Assembly (NCBI GenBank): GCA_004173515.1
Contig: SECN01000065.1
Coordinates: 1 to 40,835 of the forward strand
Length of the DNA: 40,835 bases
DNA from: Myxococcaceae bacterium
GTDB taxonomy: Bacteria; Myxococcota; Myxococcia; Myxococcales; Myxococcaceae
Direction of reading: 5' to 3'
Made by a program: the position numbers and the translations under genes. The stretch's first letter is position 1. The number at the start of each line of letters is the position of its first letter. Positions 23,552 to 32,362 of the stretch are shown in pieces. The notes under the pieces are model-generated. The model did no database searches. It saw nothing but the letters and a program-made list of their open reading frames with translations, and was not told the origin of the DNA.

Positions 23552-25687
23552 ATGCACCGACTGCTGCGACACCTCCGGTCGCTCTTCCGAGTGGAGCCGG
23601 GAAGGCCAGCCCTCTGGACAGGACTGCGGGCCGCCATCGCGACGGCGGCGCCGCTGTGCCTCGCCTTCCTGATTGGCGTGCCCCAGGCCGGCTGGGCGGG
23701 GCTCACGGGCCTGCTCGTCACGCTCGCGGACAAGGGCGGCTCCTACAGCTCGCGCGCGCGCATCATGGGCATGGTGACGGCGCTGGGGGCCCTGGTCGGC
23801 ATGCTCGCCGCGCCCGCGGGCCACACATACTGGGTGGACGCCAGCCTGCTGTTGTTCGGCGTCACGGCGGCCAGCTTCGCGCGCTGCTACGGCGACACGG
23901 CCGGAGCGGTGGGCGGCCAGCTTGCCGTCATCTTCGTGGTGTCGCTGGGCGCGCCCGCCACCGTCCTCGGAGACGCGGTCGCGCGCGGAGGCTCCCTGCT
24001 GTTGGGCGGCCTGTGGGCGATGGCGCTGTCCCTCCTCCTGTGGCCCCTGCGTCCCTACCGGCCCGTGCGCCGCGCGGTGGCCCGCGTGTACGCGGCGCTC
24101 GCGACCGCGGCGGAGGAGCTGAGCGCCGCGACGACGAACGGCGCCACCGCGGATGAATGGGCCGCGGGGCTGGGTCGCCATGCGGGGATCCGCCCGGAGA
24201 TCGAACGGGCCCGGGGCGTGCTCGCGGCCACGCGGCGCGGACGTCCGGACGAGTCCCGTCGCGGCGAGCACCTGCTGGTGCTGGTGGAGCTGGCGGAACC
24301 GATGGTGGCGCTGCTCAGCGCGCTCGCGGAGGCGATGCAGGTGGTGGGACGCGACCCGCACCTCTACGCCACCCGGGAGCGCGTGGCGCGGTTGTGCGAA
24401 GCGTACGCCGCGATGTGCCAGTGGGTGGCGCGAGCCCTGAGCCAGAAGCGCAACGAGGGCATGCGCACCCCACCCCGGCTGGCGTTGCGCCCGAGGCGGC
24501 GACAAACCGCGAGGATGTCCGCGCCGCCCGTACGGAGGGGCGCGGAGGGGCCGTTGTCCGCGCACGTCTCCACGCTGCTGGACCGCCTGCGCGAATACGC
24601 GGGGGTGACGCATGAGACGGCGTCCGGATTGCTCTTCGGGGACCCGGTGTCCGCGAAGGGAAAGGGCACCGTGGGAGGGCAACCGCGAGCCCCAGGCTTC
24701 TCACCGTGGCAGCCGGTGCGAGACAACCTCCACCTGGACTCCCTGGTGCTGCGGCACGCGCTGCGCGTGGGGATGGTGGCGACGGCGGCGCTGGGCCTGA
24801 CGCGGGCCCTGCAGGTGGGCGACGCGCACTGGGTGAGCCTCACGGTCATCTCCATCCTCCAGCCCTACGCCGGCAGCACGGAGGAGCGCGTGCTCCAGCG
24901 CACGCTGGGGACGCTGGTGGGAGCAAGCCTCGCGGCGCTCATCGCGACCACCGTGCACACCCCGGCGACGATGATCCTGGTCATCAGCGTGCTGACGGCG
25001 GTCTCCGTGGCGCTGCTGCCATTGAACTTCGGGGCGTTTCAAATCCTGCTCACGCCGGACTACCTGCTGATGGCGACCCTCAGCTCCGGGGACTGGACGG
25101 TCGCCTCGCAGCGCTCGCTGGGGGTGCTCATCGCGGGGGCGCTCGCGCTCTTGGGGTCCTGGACGCTGTGGCCCAGTCCGGAGCGGCGCCGCTTCCCGGA
25201 CGCGGCGGCCTCCGCCCTGCGCGCGGATGGAAAGTACCTGCAACAGTTGGCCATGCACCGCAGCGGCACGGAGCCCGAGGTGAACGAGGAGCGGCGCCGG
25301 TTGGATCAGGCCCTGTTGGAAGCGGAATCCTCCTTCCAGCGGTTGATGACGGAATACCGGGGCCCCCCGCAGCACCTGGAGCCCGGCATGGCGCTGCTCA
25401 CCTACGCGAGGCGCTTCGCGCTGGCGGTGACCGCGCTGGGCACCGGGAGGTTCGAGGGACGCACGTCGGTGTTGCCACAACAGCTCGCGCAGAGGGCCAG
25501 TGACAGTCTGGAATTGCTCGCCCGCGCGCTCCAGGAGCGACGGGAGCCGCCGCCCCTGCCCCCCCTCTCCCTGCCTCGCACCAGTGACGACCCCGTGCTG
25601 GGGGCCCTGCTGGAGCGGGTGCCCCGACAGCTCGGAATCCTGCACGGCGCGGTGGCGAGGCTCAGCGAGGATCCAGCGCTGCGCTGA
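23552..25687 (+). CDS. FUSC-family membrane transporter
   Basis: A 711-residue protein from ATG 23552. It has two membrane bundles, about residues 20-170 and about 400-545, each followed by a long cytoplasmic helical region. The second bundle starts 'LVLRHALRVGMVATAALGL' and continues 'HWVSLTVISILQPYAGSTEERVLQRTLGT', the FUSC hallmark seen in YccS and aromatic-acid exporters (AaeB). These export small aromatic acids or related toxic compounds. The last 23 codons lie in an 89-bp segment that recurs at 28030-28118. The gene faces the M3 peptidase gene across a strong hairpin. Confidence 0.85.
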   Translation: MHRLLRHLRSLFRVEPGRPALWTGLRAAIATAAPLCLAFLIGVPQAGWAGLTGLLVTLADKGGSYSSRARIMGMVTALGALVGMLAAPAGHTYWVDASLLLFGVTAASFARCYGDTAGAVGGQLAVIFVVSLGAPATVLGDAVARGGSLLLGGLWAMALSLLLWPLRPYRPVRRAVARVYAALATAAEELSAATTNGATADEWAAGLGRHAGIRPEIERARGVLAATRRGRPDESRRGEHLLVLVELAEPMVALLSALAEAMQVVGRDPHLYATRERVARLCEAYAAMCQWVARALSQKRNEGMRTPPRLALRPRRRQTARMSAPPVRRGAEGPLSAHVSTLLDRLREYAGVTHETASGLLFGDPVSAKGKGTVGGQPRAPGFSPWQPVRDNLHLDSLVLRHALRVGMVATAALGLTRALQVGDAHWVSLTVISILQPYAGSTEERVLQRTLGTLVGASLAALIATTVHTPATMILVISVLTAVSVALLPLNFGAFQILLTPDYLLMATLSSGDWTVASQRSLGVLIAGALALLGSWTLWPSPERRRFPDAAASALRADGKYLQQLAMHRSGTEPEVNEERRRLDQALLEAESSFQRLMTEYRGPPQHLEPGMALLTYARRFALAVTALGTGRFEGRTSVLPQQLAQRASDSLELLARALQERREPPPLPPLSLPRTSDDPVLGALLERVPRQLGILHGAVARLSEDPALR

Positions 25688-25707
25688 CGTGCGGAGCAGC
25701 CGGGGGC
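25619..25707. repeat. Copy A of an 89-bp direct repeat (FUSC 3' end)
   Basis: This segment contains the last 22 codons and stop of the FUSC gene. It matches 28030-28118 in the same orientation at 84 of 89 positions. On the minus strand it still reads PPAAPHVSAALDPR-stop, the C-terminus of the gene at 28073, although that gene no longer reaches here. It is therefore a copy of an ancestral junction where two convergent genes overlapped. Confidence 0.93.
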
Positions 25708-25740
25708 ACGAAGCGGCGGCGGGCCGTGCTTCGCGCCCCC
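25702..25740. terminator. Strong bidirectional terminator-like hairpin
   Basis: GGGGGCACGAAGC (25702-25714) and GCTTCGCGCCCCC (25728-25740) pair at 12 of 13 positions around a 13-nt loop, between the convergent FUSC and M3 peptidase genes. It lacks a T run but is the strongest stem in the window. Its left arm overlaps the end of repeat copy A; copy B has no such hairpin, so it came with, or after, the inserted segment. Confidence 0.6.
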
Positions 25741-25777
25741 AGGCGGTGTCACCGGACGTCGGTGAAGACGCCGTCGC

Positions 25778-27982
25778 TCAGGGCTGCGATTGCGTCTGCG
25801 CGGCGGCGGGCACCGGGAAGCCGCGCTTGCGCATCAGCGCGTTGATGCCGGCGTCGCGCCCGCGGAACGCGCGGTAGGCCTCCGCCGGGTCCACGGTGTT
25901 GCCCACGGAGAAGACGCTCTTGCGCAGCTTCTCCGCCACGGCCTTGTCGTAGGCGCCCTTGCCCTCGGTGAAGCCCTCGAAGGCGTCCGCCGTCAGCGTG
26001 TCGGACCACAGGTAGCTGTAGTAGCCCGCCGAGTAGCCATCGCTCGCGAAGACGTGGCCGAACTGCGGCGTGCGGTGGCGCATCACGATCTCCTTGGGCA
26101 TGCCCAGCGCCTTGAGCGTGTCGCGCTCGAAGGCATCCGCGTCGATGCTCACGTCGCCCGCCAGGTGCAGCTTCATGTCCACCAGCGCGGAGGACAGGTA
26201 CTCCACCGTGCCGAAGCCCTGATTGAACGTCGCGGCCTTCTCGATGCGCGCCACCAACGCCTGGGGAATGGGCTTGCCCGTCTGGTAATGCAACGCGAAG
26301 GTGTTGAGCACCTGGGGCGTGGACAGCCAGTGCTCCAGCAGCTGCGAGGGGAACTCCACGTAGTCGCGCGCGACGCTGGTGCCGGCCAGCGACGGATAGG
26401 ACACCGAAGAGCTGAGGCCGTGCAGCGCGTGGCCGAACTCGTGGAACAGCGTGTTCGCGTCCTCCCAGGAGATGAGCACCGCCTCGCCGGGCGCGCCCTT
26501 CACGAAGTTGGAGTTGTTGGAGACGATCGTCGTCACCTCCCCCTTGAACCGCTCCTGGTTGCGGTACGCGTTCATCCACGCGCCGGAGCGCTTGCCCGGC
26601 CGCGCGTACGGGTCGAAGTACCACAGGCCCACGTGACGGCCGGAGGCCTGGTCCTTCACCTCCCAGACACGGACATCCGGGTGGTAGACGGGCACGTCCG
26701 TCACCGGCGTGAAGGCGAAGCCGAACAGCTCACCGGCCACCCAGAACATGCCCTCGCGCAGCTTCTCCAGTTGGAGGTAGGGCTTCACCTCGTTCTGGTC
26801 CAGGTCGTACTTCGCCTTGCGGACCTTCTCCGCGTAGAAGCGGTAGTCCCAGGGTTCAATCTTCAGCTTCGCGCGCTCCTTGTCGGCCACCTTCTGCATG
26901 TCCGCCACCTCCTCGCGGGCACGGGCCACGGCGGGCTTCCACACCGCCTCCATCAGCTCCATGGCGCGCTCGGGCGTGCGGGCCATGGCGTTCTCCAGGC
27001 GCCAGTGCGCGTGCGTGGCGTAGCCCAGCAGCTTCGCGCGCTCGGCGCGCAGCTTGAGGACCTCCGAGATGATGGCGTTGTTGTCGCGCGCATCCCCGTT
27101 GTCGCCCCGGTTGACGTAGTTGCGCCAGACCTTCTCGCGCAGGTCACGGCGCGACGAGTAGGTCAGGAACGGCTCCATGGAGGAGCGCGTGTTGGTGATG
27201 AGCCACTTGCCCTTCTGCCCCCGCGCCTCGGCCGCGGCGGCGGCGCCCGCGCGCACGGAGTCCGGCAGGCCCGCCAGGTCCGCCTCGGACTCCAGGACGA
27301 CGGTGTAGCCCTCCTCGTCACCGAGCACGTGCTGGCTGAAGGACGTGTAGAGCGACGCCAGGCGCTGGTTGATGGCGCCCATCCGCGCCTTGGCCGCCGC
27401 GTCCAGCTTCGCGCCGGCGCGCACGAAGCGCGTGTGGTGCAGCCACGCCAGGCGCTGCTGCTCCGGCGTCAGCTTCGCCTTGTCGGGGGACTGGTAGACG
27501 GCTTCGATGCGGCGGAAGAGGCCCTCGTTCTGGAAGACTTCGTCATCGAAGGCGGCGAAGCGGGGCGCCATCTCCCGCTCCACGGCCTGGAACTCCGGGC
27601 TGCTCAGCGACGAGCCCCAGATGCCGTAGAGCGTCCTCTCGTTGGCGTACGTCCGGCCCGCATCCTCCAGCGCGGCCAGCGTGTTCTCGAAGTCGGGCGC
27701 GGCGGGGTTGCTGGCGATGGCGGCCAGCTCCCGGCGGTACGCGTCCATCGCCGCGTCGATCGCGGGCTTGAAGCGGTCCACCTTCACCTGGGCGAAGGGA
27801 GGCACGCCGCCGTACGGGCCGGGCCACTTCCCCAGCCGGGCAGTCTGGCCGACCGTCGGCGCGGCGGCCTCGCTCGTGGGGGCCGGCGCGGCGACTTCGG
27901 GGCGGGCCTCCGGGGACGTCGTCGCACAGCCGGAGGAGACGAGCGCGGCCACACCCGCGCTGGCGAAGAAGAGGTTGCGCAT
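25778..27982 (-). CDS. M3-family zinc metallopeptidase lipoprotein
   Basis: A 734-residue protein. ATG 27982 (GGGAGAA upstream) is preferred over an in-frame ATG at 28024 because it opens directly on a lipoprotein signal with lipobox LVSSGC (C19). A Pro/Ala/Thr spacer leads to a full M3 (oligopeptidase A/Dcp-like) domain. The zinc motif is H514-E-F-G-H518 in TLFHEFGHALHG, with the downstream third ligand region VEFPSQLLEHW. M3 enzymes cut short peptides; here the site would be on an envelope membrane, fitting nutrient scavenging by a predator. The gene is bracketed by 89-bp direct repeats and seems to have been inserted between two convergent genes. Confidence 0.92.
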   Translation of the reverse strand: MRNLFFASAGVAALVSSGCATTSPEARPEVAAPAPTSEAAAPTVGQTARLGKWPGPYGGVPPFAQVKVDRFKPAIDAAMDAYRRELAAIASNPAAPDFENTLAALEDAGRTYANERTLYGIWGSSLSSPEFQAVEREMAPRFAAFDDEVFQNEGLFRRIEAVYQSPDKAKLTPEQQRLAWLHHTRFVRAGAKLDAAAKARMGAINQRLASLYTSFSQHVLGDEEGYTVVLESEADLAGLPDSVRAGAAAAAEARGQKGKWLITNTRSSMEPFLTYSSRRDLREKVWRNYVNRGDNGDARDNNAIISEVLKLRAERAKLLGYATHAHWRLENAMARTPERAMELMEAVWKPAVARAREEVADMQKVADKERAKLKIEPWDYRFYAEKVRKAKYDLDQNEVKPYLQLEKLREGMFWVAGELFGFAFTPVTDVPVYHPDVRVWEVKDQASGRHVGLWYFDPYARPGKRSGAWMNAYRNQERFKGEVTTIVSNNSNFVKGAPGEAVLISWEDANTLFHEFGHALHGLSSSVSYPSLAGTSVARDYVEFPSQLLEHWLSTPQVLNTFALHYQTGKPIPQALVARIEKAATFNQGFGTVEYLSSALVDMKLHLAGDVSIDADAFERDTLKALGMPKEIVMRHRTPQFGHVFASDGYSAGYYSYLWSDTLTADAFEGFTEGKGAYDKAVAEKLRKSVFSVGNTVDPAEAYRAFRGRDAGINALMRKRGFPVPAAAQTQSQP

Positions 27983-28029
27983 GAAAAGGGTTCTCCCGAC
28001 GAAAAGGGGGGTGCACCAAAGCACGGAGC

Positions 28030-28118
28030 GTGCCCCGGCAGCTCGGAATCCTGCACGGCGCGGTGGCGCGGCTCAGCGAGGATCCAACGCCGCGCTGACG
28101 TGCGGAGCAGCCGGAGGC
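28030..28118. repeat. Copy B of the 89-bp direct repeat (3' end of the gene at 28073)
   Basis: It matches 25619-25707 with five differences. It contains the last 15 codons and stop of the minus-strand lipoprotein gene. On the plus strand it still encodes the FUSC C-terminal tail (VPRQLGILHGAVARLSEDP, then TPR-stop). All three differences that fall in the minus reading frame are silent for it, while two of them change the FUSC tail, so copy B evolved under the minus gene's constraint. Confidence 0.93.
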
Positions 28119-29185
28119 GCGGCACACGCGGCCTGGATCTCCTTGAGCTTGCTTTGGAAGCGCTCCTGCTCCGGCTGGGGCCACTCCTTCGGCAGCAGCC
28201 CCACCGCGCGCGCCTGTTCCGCCAGGGCCTCCTTGCATTGACCCAGGCCGAAGTACGCCGCGGCGGCGGTCTCCAGGACATAGGGATGGGCCCGTTCGCG
28301 GCGCAGCGGGGGACGCACCGTGATGAGGGCCACCGCGTATTGCCCGGCCTGGACCTGCTGCCAGGCCACCTCCGTGGCGGCCCACCAGGACCGGGGGGCC
28401 AGGGCATGGGCGCGCGCCACCGCCTGGGGATACCGAGGCTCCTGGGGTGACTGGAGGGCGAGTCGCATCGCGAAGGTCGTCCAGGCAGGGGCGCTCTGGG
28501 GATTCTGGGAGACCCGCTGCCGCGCCCAGGCCAGCTCTTCCTCCTGCGACAACTCCGCGTTCGGAGGGAGGAAGCGGAGGTTGAAGGTGTAGGGGATGCT
28601 CAGGGGGTGACCCGCGAGGGTCGCGGGACGGTAGCGGGAGGCCTGAAGCTCCTTGAGGGCGCGTTGGGTGCCTTCCAGCGGACCGCCCTCCACGACCGTG
28701 CAATCCCGCACCTGGCCCTGCGCGTCGATCTGACAGCGGAAGATGAGGAGCGCGAACATGCCGCGTTCGACCAGCTCCACGGGATGGGGTGAGACAAACA
28801 TGCCTCCCGAGATGCGCTCCGGACGAACGAAGGCCTCGCGCTGGAACGCACAGGCCTCGTGAAGGCCCGCTTCGCAGGCAGCGGCGAGGTCAGCCGAGGC
28901 GCGCTTGAGTTCCTCCTGGGTCGGCGTTCCCTTCAGCACCCGAACGACTTCGTCGAAGACCGCCGGGGCCTGCTCCGGCTCCAGTTCGACCGAGGGCTCA
29001 TCGGGCGTCCCCGCGCCCCCGTTCGTCGCCATCCCATCCATGACACGTTCCAGGGACTTCTCTTCCAACAAGCCCTCCATGGCCAAGGAGAGATGGCCAT
29101 GACTCGCGGGCAGTTTCGGAATGCCGTGATGGGTGCAGCCGGTCGAAACGAGGAGCAGGGAGAGAAGGTACAGGCCCAGGCGCAT
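28073..29185 (-). CDS. Lipoprotein with TonB-C-like domain and TPR-like tail
   Basis: A 370-residue protein from ATG 29185 with lipobox VSTGC (C17). After a linker, residues about 145-205 form a TonB C-terminal-like domain ('FRCQIDAQGQVRDCTVVEG', then 'ALKELQASRYRPATLAGHP'). The remaining part is TPR-like helices (about 215-350). Such myxobacterial lipoproteins are probably envelope scaffolds; no plug or receptor partner is visible. The C-terminus APPAAPHVSAALDPR lies in repeat copy B. The family of the middle domain is reasonably clear, the function is not. Confidence 0.75.
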   Translation of the reverse strand: MRLGLYLLSLLLVSTGCTHHGIPKLPASHGHLSLAMEGLLEEKSLERVMDGMATNGGAGTPDEPSVELEPEQAPAVFDEVVRVLKGTPTQEELKRASADLAAACEAGLHEACAFQREAFVRPERISGGMFVSPHPVELVERGMFALLIFRCQIDAQGQVRDCTVVEGGPLEGTQRALKELQASRYRPATLAGHPLSIPYTFNLRFLPPNAELSQEEELAWARQRVSQNPQSAPAWTTFAMRLALQSPQEPRYPQAVARAHALAPRSWWAATEVAWQQVQAGQYAVALITVRPPLRRERAHPYVLETAAAAYFGLGQCKEALAEQARAVGLLPKEWPQPEQERFQSKLKEIQAACAAPPAAPHVSAALDPR

Positions 29186-29246
29186 GGGCCTGCATCCTAG
29201 AGCACGGCGTGCTGGAACGAGCGTGTCTCATTGCCCACCCGGGGGC

Positions 29247-30584
29247 TTACGGAGAGGCTGGCGCCACCACCGCCACGGGTACGACCGAGGTGGTCGCGGC
29301 CACCAGGTTCCCGGCTCCATCCTTCGCCAACCCATACAACTTGAAAGCCCCCCCCACGGCGGGCAGGCGCACGCGCCACGTGCCCGGCGTGGCTCCCTTC
29401 CTGGACTCCAGCGGCGTCACCCCATCGCGCTCCTCGCGCGTGGACGAGCCCCGGAAGTTGTACGCGAACGACACATCCAACGGCGTCCCTTGTGGAGCGG
29501 TGACCTCGAAGTCCACGAGCGCCCAGGAGGCCGCGCCGTCCTTCTCCACGCTCCGGACAGCCAGTCGCACCGGCACGGGCAGCGCCGGCTCCGGCTTCTT
29601 GCCTGTGTACGCCTCCCGCACCGCGTGCCACGCCGGCCGGGTGGATGTCCCCGACAACAAACCCAGCCACATGCCGGTGTGGTCGAACGACGCGCTGTAG
29701 TTGAAGACGAACAATCCCAGACACCGGCCCGCCTGGACCTGGGGCCCCAATGCGTTGCGCCAGCCGTCCACGATGACGTCGTACTTCTCCCCGTCCCCGG
29801 GCTCCATCTTCAGTCCCTGCGCATCCTTCGGCACCTCCCACTCACCCTGGGCGCCGAACTCGGTGATGAACCACGGCTTGCGTCCACCGGCCTGTTTCAC
29901 GGCGGCGGGCAGCGCATGGATGCCCCGGCCATAGACATTCAATCCATAGGCATCCAGCGAGGGCACGTACTTCTCCCAGAACGGCACCCCGAGCGTCCAC
30001 GCGTCCACCGACAGCACCGGGTGCCCGGCATCCGCCTTCTTCACGGCCCGGACCACCTTCTCCAGGAAGCGCGCGTAGGCGACCTTCGAAGGATCATCCG
30101 GTGAATTGAGGATGACCTCGTTGCCCAGGCCCCACGCGAGCACCGCCGGGTGGTCCTTGAAGCGGCGCACCTGCTTCAGCGTGTCCTGGAGCTGCGCCTC
30201 GCGGCCCTTCGCATCGCGGACGTAGTCGAAGGCGTCGTCGTTCTCCATGCCGGGGCGGCCCGGCCGCAGCCACAGCCCCACCAGCACCCGCAGGCCGTGC
30301 TTGTGCGCGGCGTCCAGCAGCGCGGGCGTCTCCTCGCCGGTGCCCCAGGTGCGCAGCGTGTTCACGCCCAGGGCGCTCAGCCGCTCGCAATCCTTGTCGA
30401 AGTTCGCCGGGCCTCCGGAGCCACTGAAGGTGACGCCCTTCGCGACATAGGGCTGGCCGTCCACCTCCATCCTCCAGCCCTCCCCTGCCTTCACGATGGC
30501 GGTGCGGGCCTCCACCTCCCAGGCTGGGAAGAGGAGCGCGCTCAGGAGCAGGACGCCGACGGCGACAGGACGGGCAGTGGCCAT
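29247..30584 (-). CDS. Secreted clan A glycoside hydrolase (GH2/GH5-like TIM barrel)
   Basis: A 445-residue protein with a signal peptide (about 1-26, ending EVEA). The TIM-barrel core resembles the catalytic domain of GH2 and related GH5-type enzymes. 'GVTFSGSGGPANFDKDCERL' opens the barrel. The acid/base Glu156 is in the hallmark GLGNEV, and the nucleophile Glu242 in FITEFGAQGE. An Ig-like beta tail (about 345-440) follows. Likely substrates are beta-linked glycans, but the exact sugar is not predictable. It lies 61 bp upstream of the lipoprotein gene at 28073 on the same strand. Secretion fits predation or polymer use. Confidence 0.82.
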   Translation of the reverse strand: MATARPVAVGVLLLSALLFPAWEVEARTAIVKAGEGWRMEVDGQPYVAKGVTFSGSGGPANFDKDCERLSALGVNTLRTWGTGEETPALLDAAHKHGLRVLVGLWLRPGRPGMENDDAFDYVRDAKGREAQLQDTLKQVRRFKDHPAVLAWGLGNEVILNSPDDPSKVAYARFLEKVVRAVKKADAGHPVLSVDAWTLGVPFWEKYVPSLDAYGLNVYGRGIHALPAAVKQAGGRKPWFITEFGAQGEWEVPKDAQGLKMEPGDGEKYDVIVDGWRNALGPQVQAGRCLGLFVFNYSASFDHTGMWLGLLSGTSTRPAWHAVREAYTGKKPEPALPVPVRLAVRSVEKDGAASWALVDFEVTAPQGTPLDVSFAYNFRGSSTREERDGVTPLESRKGATPGTWRVRLPAVGGAFKLYGLAKDGAGNLVAATTSVVPVAVVAPASP

Positions 30585-30667
30585 GGGTCCGGCAGTCTAG
30601 CCGGGGGTCGGGCGCGCACCCGCCGGCCCCCGCCACTTCGTACGGTTTCGTGCTAGCCCCAGGGCCC

Positions 30668-32347
30668 GTGGATCCGCTCGTGACCCTCCTCGACCCGGCC
30701 CCCCGGCCCGAAGATGTGCCCGGTGCCTTCCCGAGCCCCTTCGACGCCCTGGGCCCGCACGCCCTCGCGCGCCAGGCCGCCGGGTCGCTGCTGGCCACGC
30801 TGCGCGAAGGCGTCATCGCCCCGGGGCTCTCCAGCCACATCCTGGAAGGGCCCGACGGCGGGAAGATGTTCGGAGTGCTCGTGGTGCGCCAGCGGGATGG
30901 ACGGCTGGGCGTGCTGCGCGCCTTCTCCGCGATGCTCGCGGGACGCTGGGACGTGCCGGGCTTCGTGCCGCCCCTGTTCGACCGCGAGGCCCGGGCCCGG
31001 GTGGAACCCGTGGCCGAAACCACCGTGAAGGCCCTGCTCGCGCGCGCCGAAGCGTGGAGCACTTCCGAAGCGCTGCTCCGCCTGCGAACGGACGACGATG
31101 CCCGTCAGGCCCGTGAAGCCACCGAGCGCGAGGCCCTGCGCCAGCGACACGAAGAGCGCCGACGCCAGCGCCACGCCCGCCGCGCGGAGGTCCTCGCCGC
31201 CACGGACCTCACGGAGGCCCCCCGCGCGGAGGCACTGCATGCGCTCGACCAGGAGAGCCGGGGCGACAAGGCGGAGAAGCGGCGGTGGGACGCGGCACAG
31301 GATGAGACGCGGCGCGACCTGGCCCCCCGCCGAGCGAAGGCCGAGCGCCGGCTCCGGGCCCTGGACCGGCTGCGGCGCATCGTCTCGCGCGGCTTCATGA
31401 AACAGCTTCACGACACCTACGCCATCACCAACGCGCGTGGGGAGACACGCCCCCTGCGCGCGCTCTACGCCGGAGCGGAGCCGCCCTCCGGCGCGGGGGA
31501 CTGCGCGGGAGCGAAGCTGCTCGCCCACGCGTTCGCGCACGGGCTCCAGCCGGTGGCGCTCGCGGAGTTCTGGTGGGGCACGCCGCCCGCGTCCGGGGGC
31601 CGCATCCAGGGCGCCTTCTATCCCGCGTGCCGGGACAAGTGCGGGCCCCTGCTGCCATTCATGCTGGAGGGCCTGGAGGTCTCCGCGCCCCGGCTCTTCG
31701 TCCCGCCGCCCGCGCCCACGCCGGACCTGGCCATCGTCTTCGAGGACGCGTGGCTCGTCATCATCGACAAGCCCTGCGGCCTGTTGTCGGTGCCGGGCCG
31801 GGACGCGTCGCTGATGGACTCGGTGCTCACGCGCCTGCGCGCCCGTCACCCCCACGCCACGGGACCGCTGCTCGTGCACCGGCTGGACCTGGACACGTCC
31901 GGGTTGCTCGTCGCGGCGCTGGATGCGCGCACGCACTCCGCGCTGCAACGCCAGTTCCTCCACCGCGAAGTGGACAAGCGCTACGTGGCGCTCATCGACG
32001 GGGCGGTGCGGGAGGAGTCGGGCACCATCACCCTGCCCCTGCGCGTCGACCTGAATGACCGGCCCCGGCAGATTGTCGACCCCGTGCACGGCAAGCCCGC
32101 GGTCACCGAATGGAGGGTGCTCCACCGCGAAGCCGGATGCACGCGCGTGGCCCTCCACCCGCGCACCGGGCGCACGCACCAGCTCCGCGTCCACGCGGCG
32201 CACCCGCTGGGACTGGGCGCACCCATCGTGGGGGATCCGCTGTACGGGCACGCCGACCGCCGCCTCTTCCTGCACGCGGAGGCCCTCTCCTTCGTGCACC
32301 CGGCGACGGGGCAGCGCGTGTCCTTCACCCGCGCCGCCCCGTTCTGA
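30668..32347 (+). CDS. RluA-type pseudouridine synthase with coiled-coil N-terminal region
   Basis: About 559 residues from GTG 30668 (AGGG just upstream); GTG 30650 is an alternative. The catalytic domain fills the C-terminal third: 'PDLAIVFEDAWLVIIDKPCGLLSVPG', the signature HRLDLDTSGLL (404-414, catalytic Asp407), and 'RTGRTHQLRVHAAH' near the end. RluA enzymes convert specific rRNA or tRNA uridines to pseudouridine. The first 350 residues add an Arg/Glu-rich coiled coil (about 150-245) and a module containing 'GDCAGAKLLAHAFAHGLQPVALAEFWWG', seen in a long-form RluA subfamily. It converges on the oxidoreductase gene with 15 bp between stops. Confidence 0.85.
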   Translation: MDPLVTLLDPAPRPEDVPGAFPSPFDALGPHALARQAAGSLLATLREGVIAPGLSSHILEGPDGGKMFGVLVVRQRDGRLGVLRAFSAMLAGRWDVPGFVPPLFDREARARVEPVAETTVKALLARAEAWSTSEALLRLRTDDDARQAREATEREALRQRHEERRRQRHARRAEVLAATDLTEAPRAEALHALDQESRGDKAEKRRWDAAQDETRRDLAPRRAKAERRLRALDRLRRIVSRGFMKQLHDTYAITNARGETRPLRALYAGAEPPSGAGDCAGAKLLAHAFAHGLQPVALAEFWWGTPPASGGRIQGAFYPACRDKCGPLLPFMLEGLEVSAPRLFVPPPAPTPDLAIVFEDAWLVIIDKPCGLLSVPGRDASLMDSVLTRLRARHPHATGPLLVHRLDLDTSGLLVAALDARTHSALQRQFLHREVDKRYVALIDGAVREESGTITLPLRVDLNDRPRQIVDPVHGKPAVTEWRVLHREAGCTRVALHPRTGRTHQLRVHAAHPLGLGAPIVGDPLYGHADRRLFLHAEALSFVHPATGQRVSFTRAAPF

Positions 32348-32362
32348 TGAAACAGCCGGCCG

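Noticed and set aside
25619..28118. Integrase attachment sites or transposon ends
   Set aside because: The 89-bp repeats encode two gene ends rather than a tRNA or terminal inverted repeats, and there is no integrase or transposase between them.
25790..28450. 886-codon open frame opposite the M3 peptidase gene
   Set aside because: The peptidase has HEFGH and a lipobox. The antisense frame has neither motifs nor a start signal.
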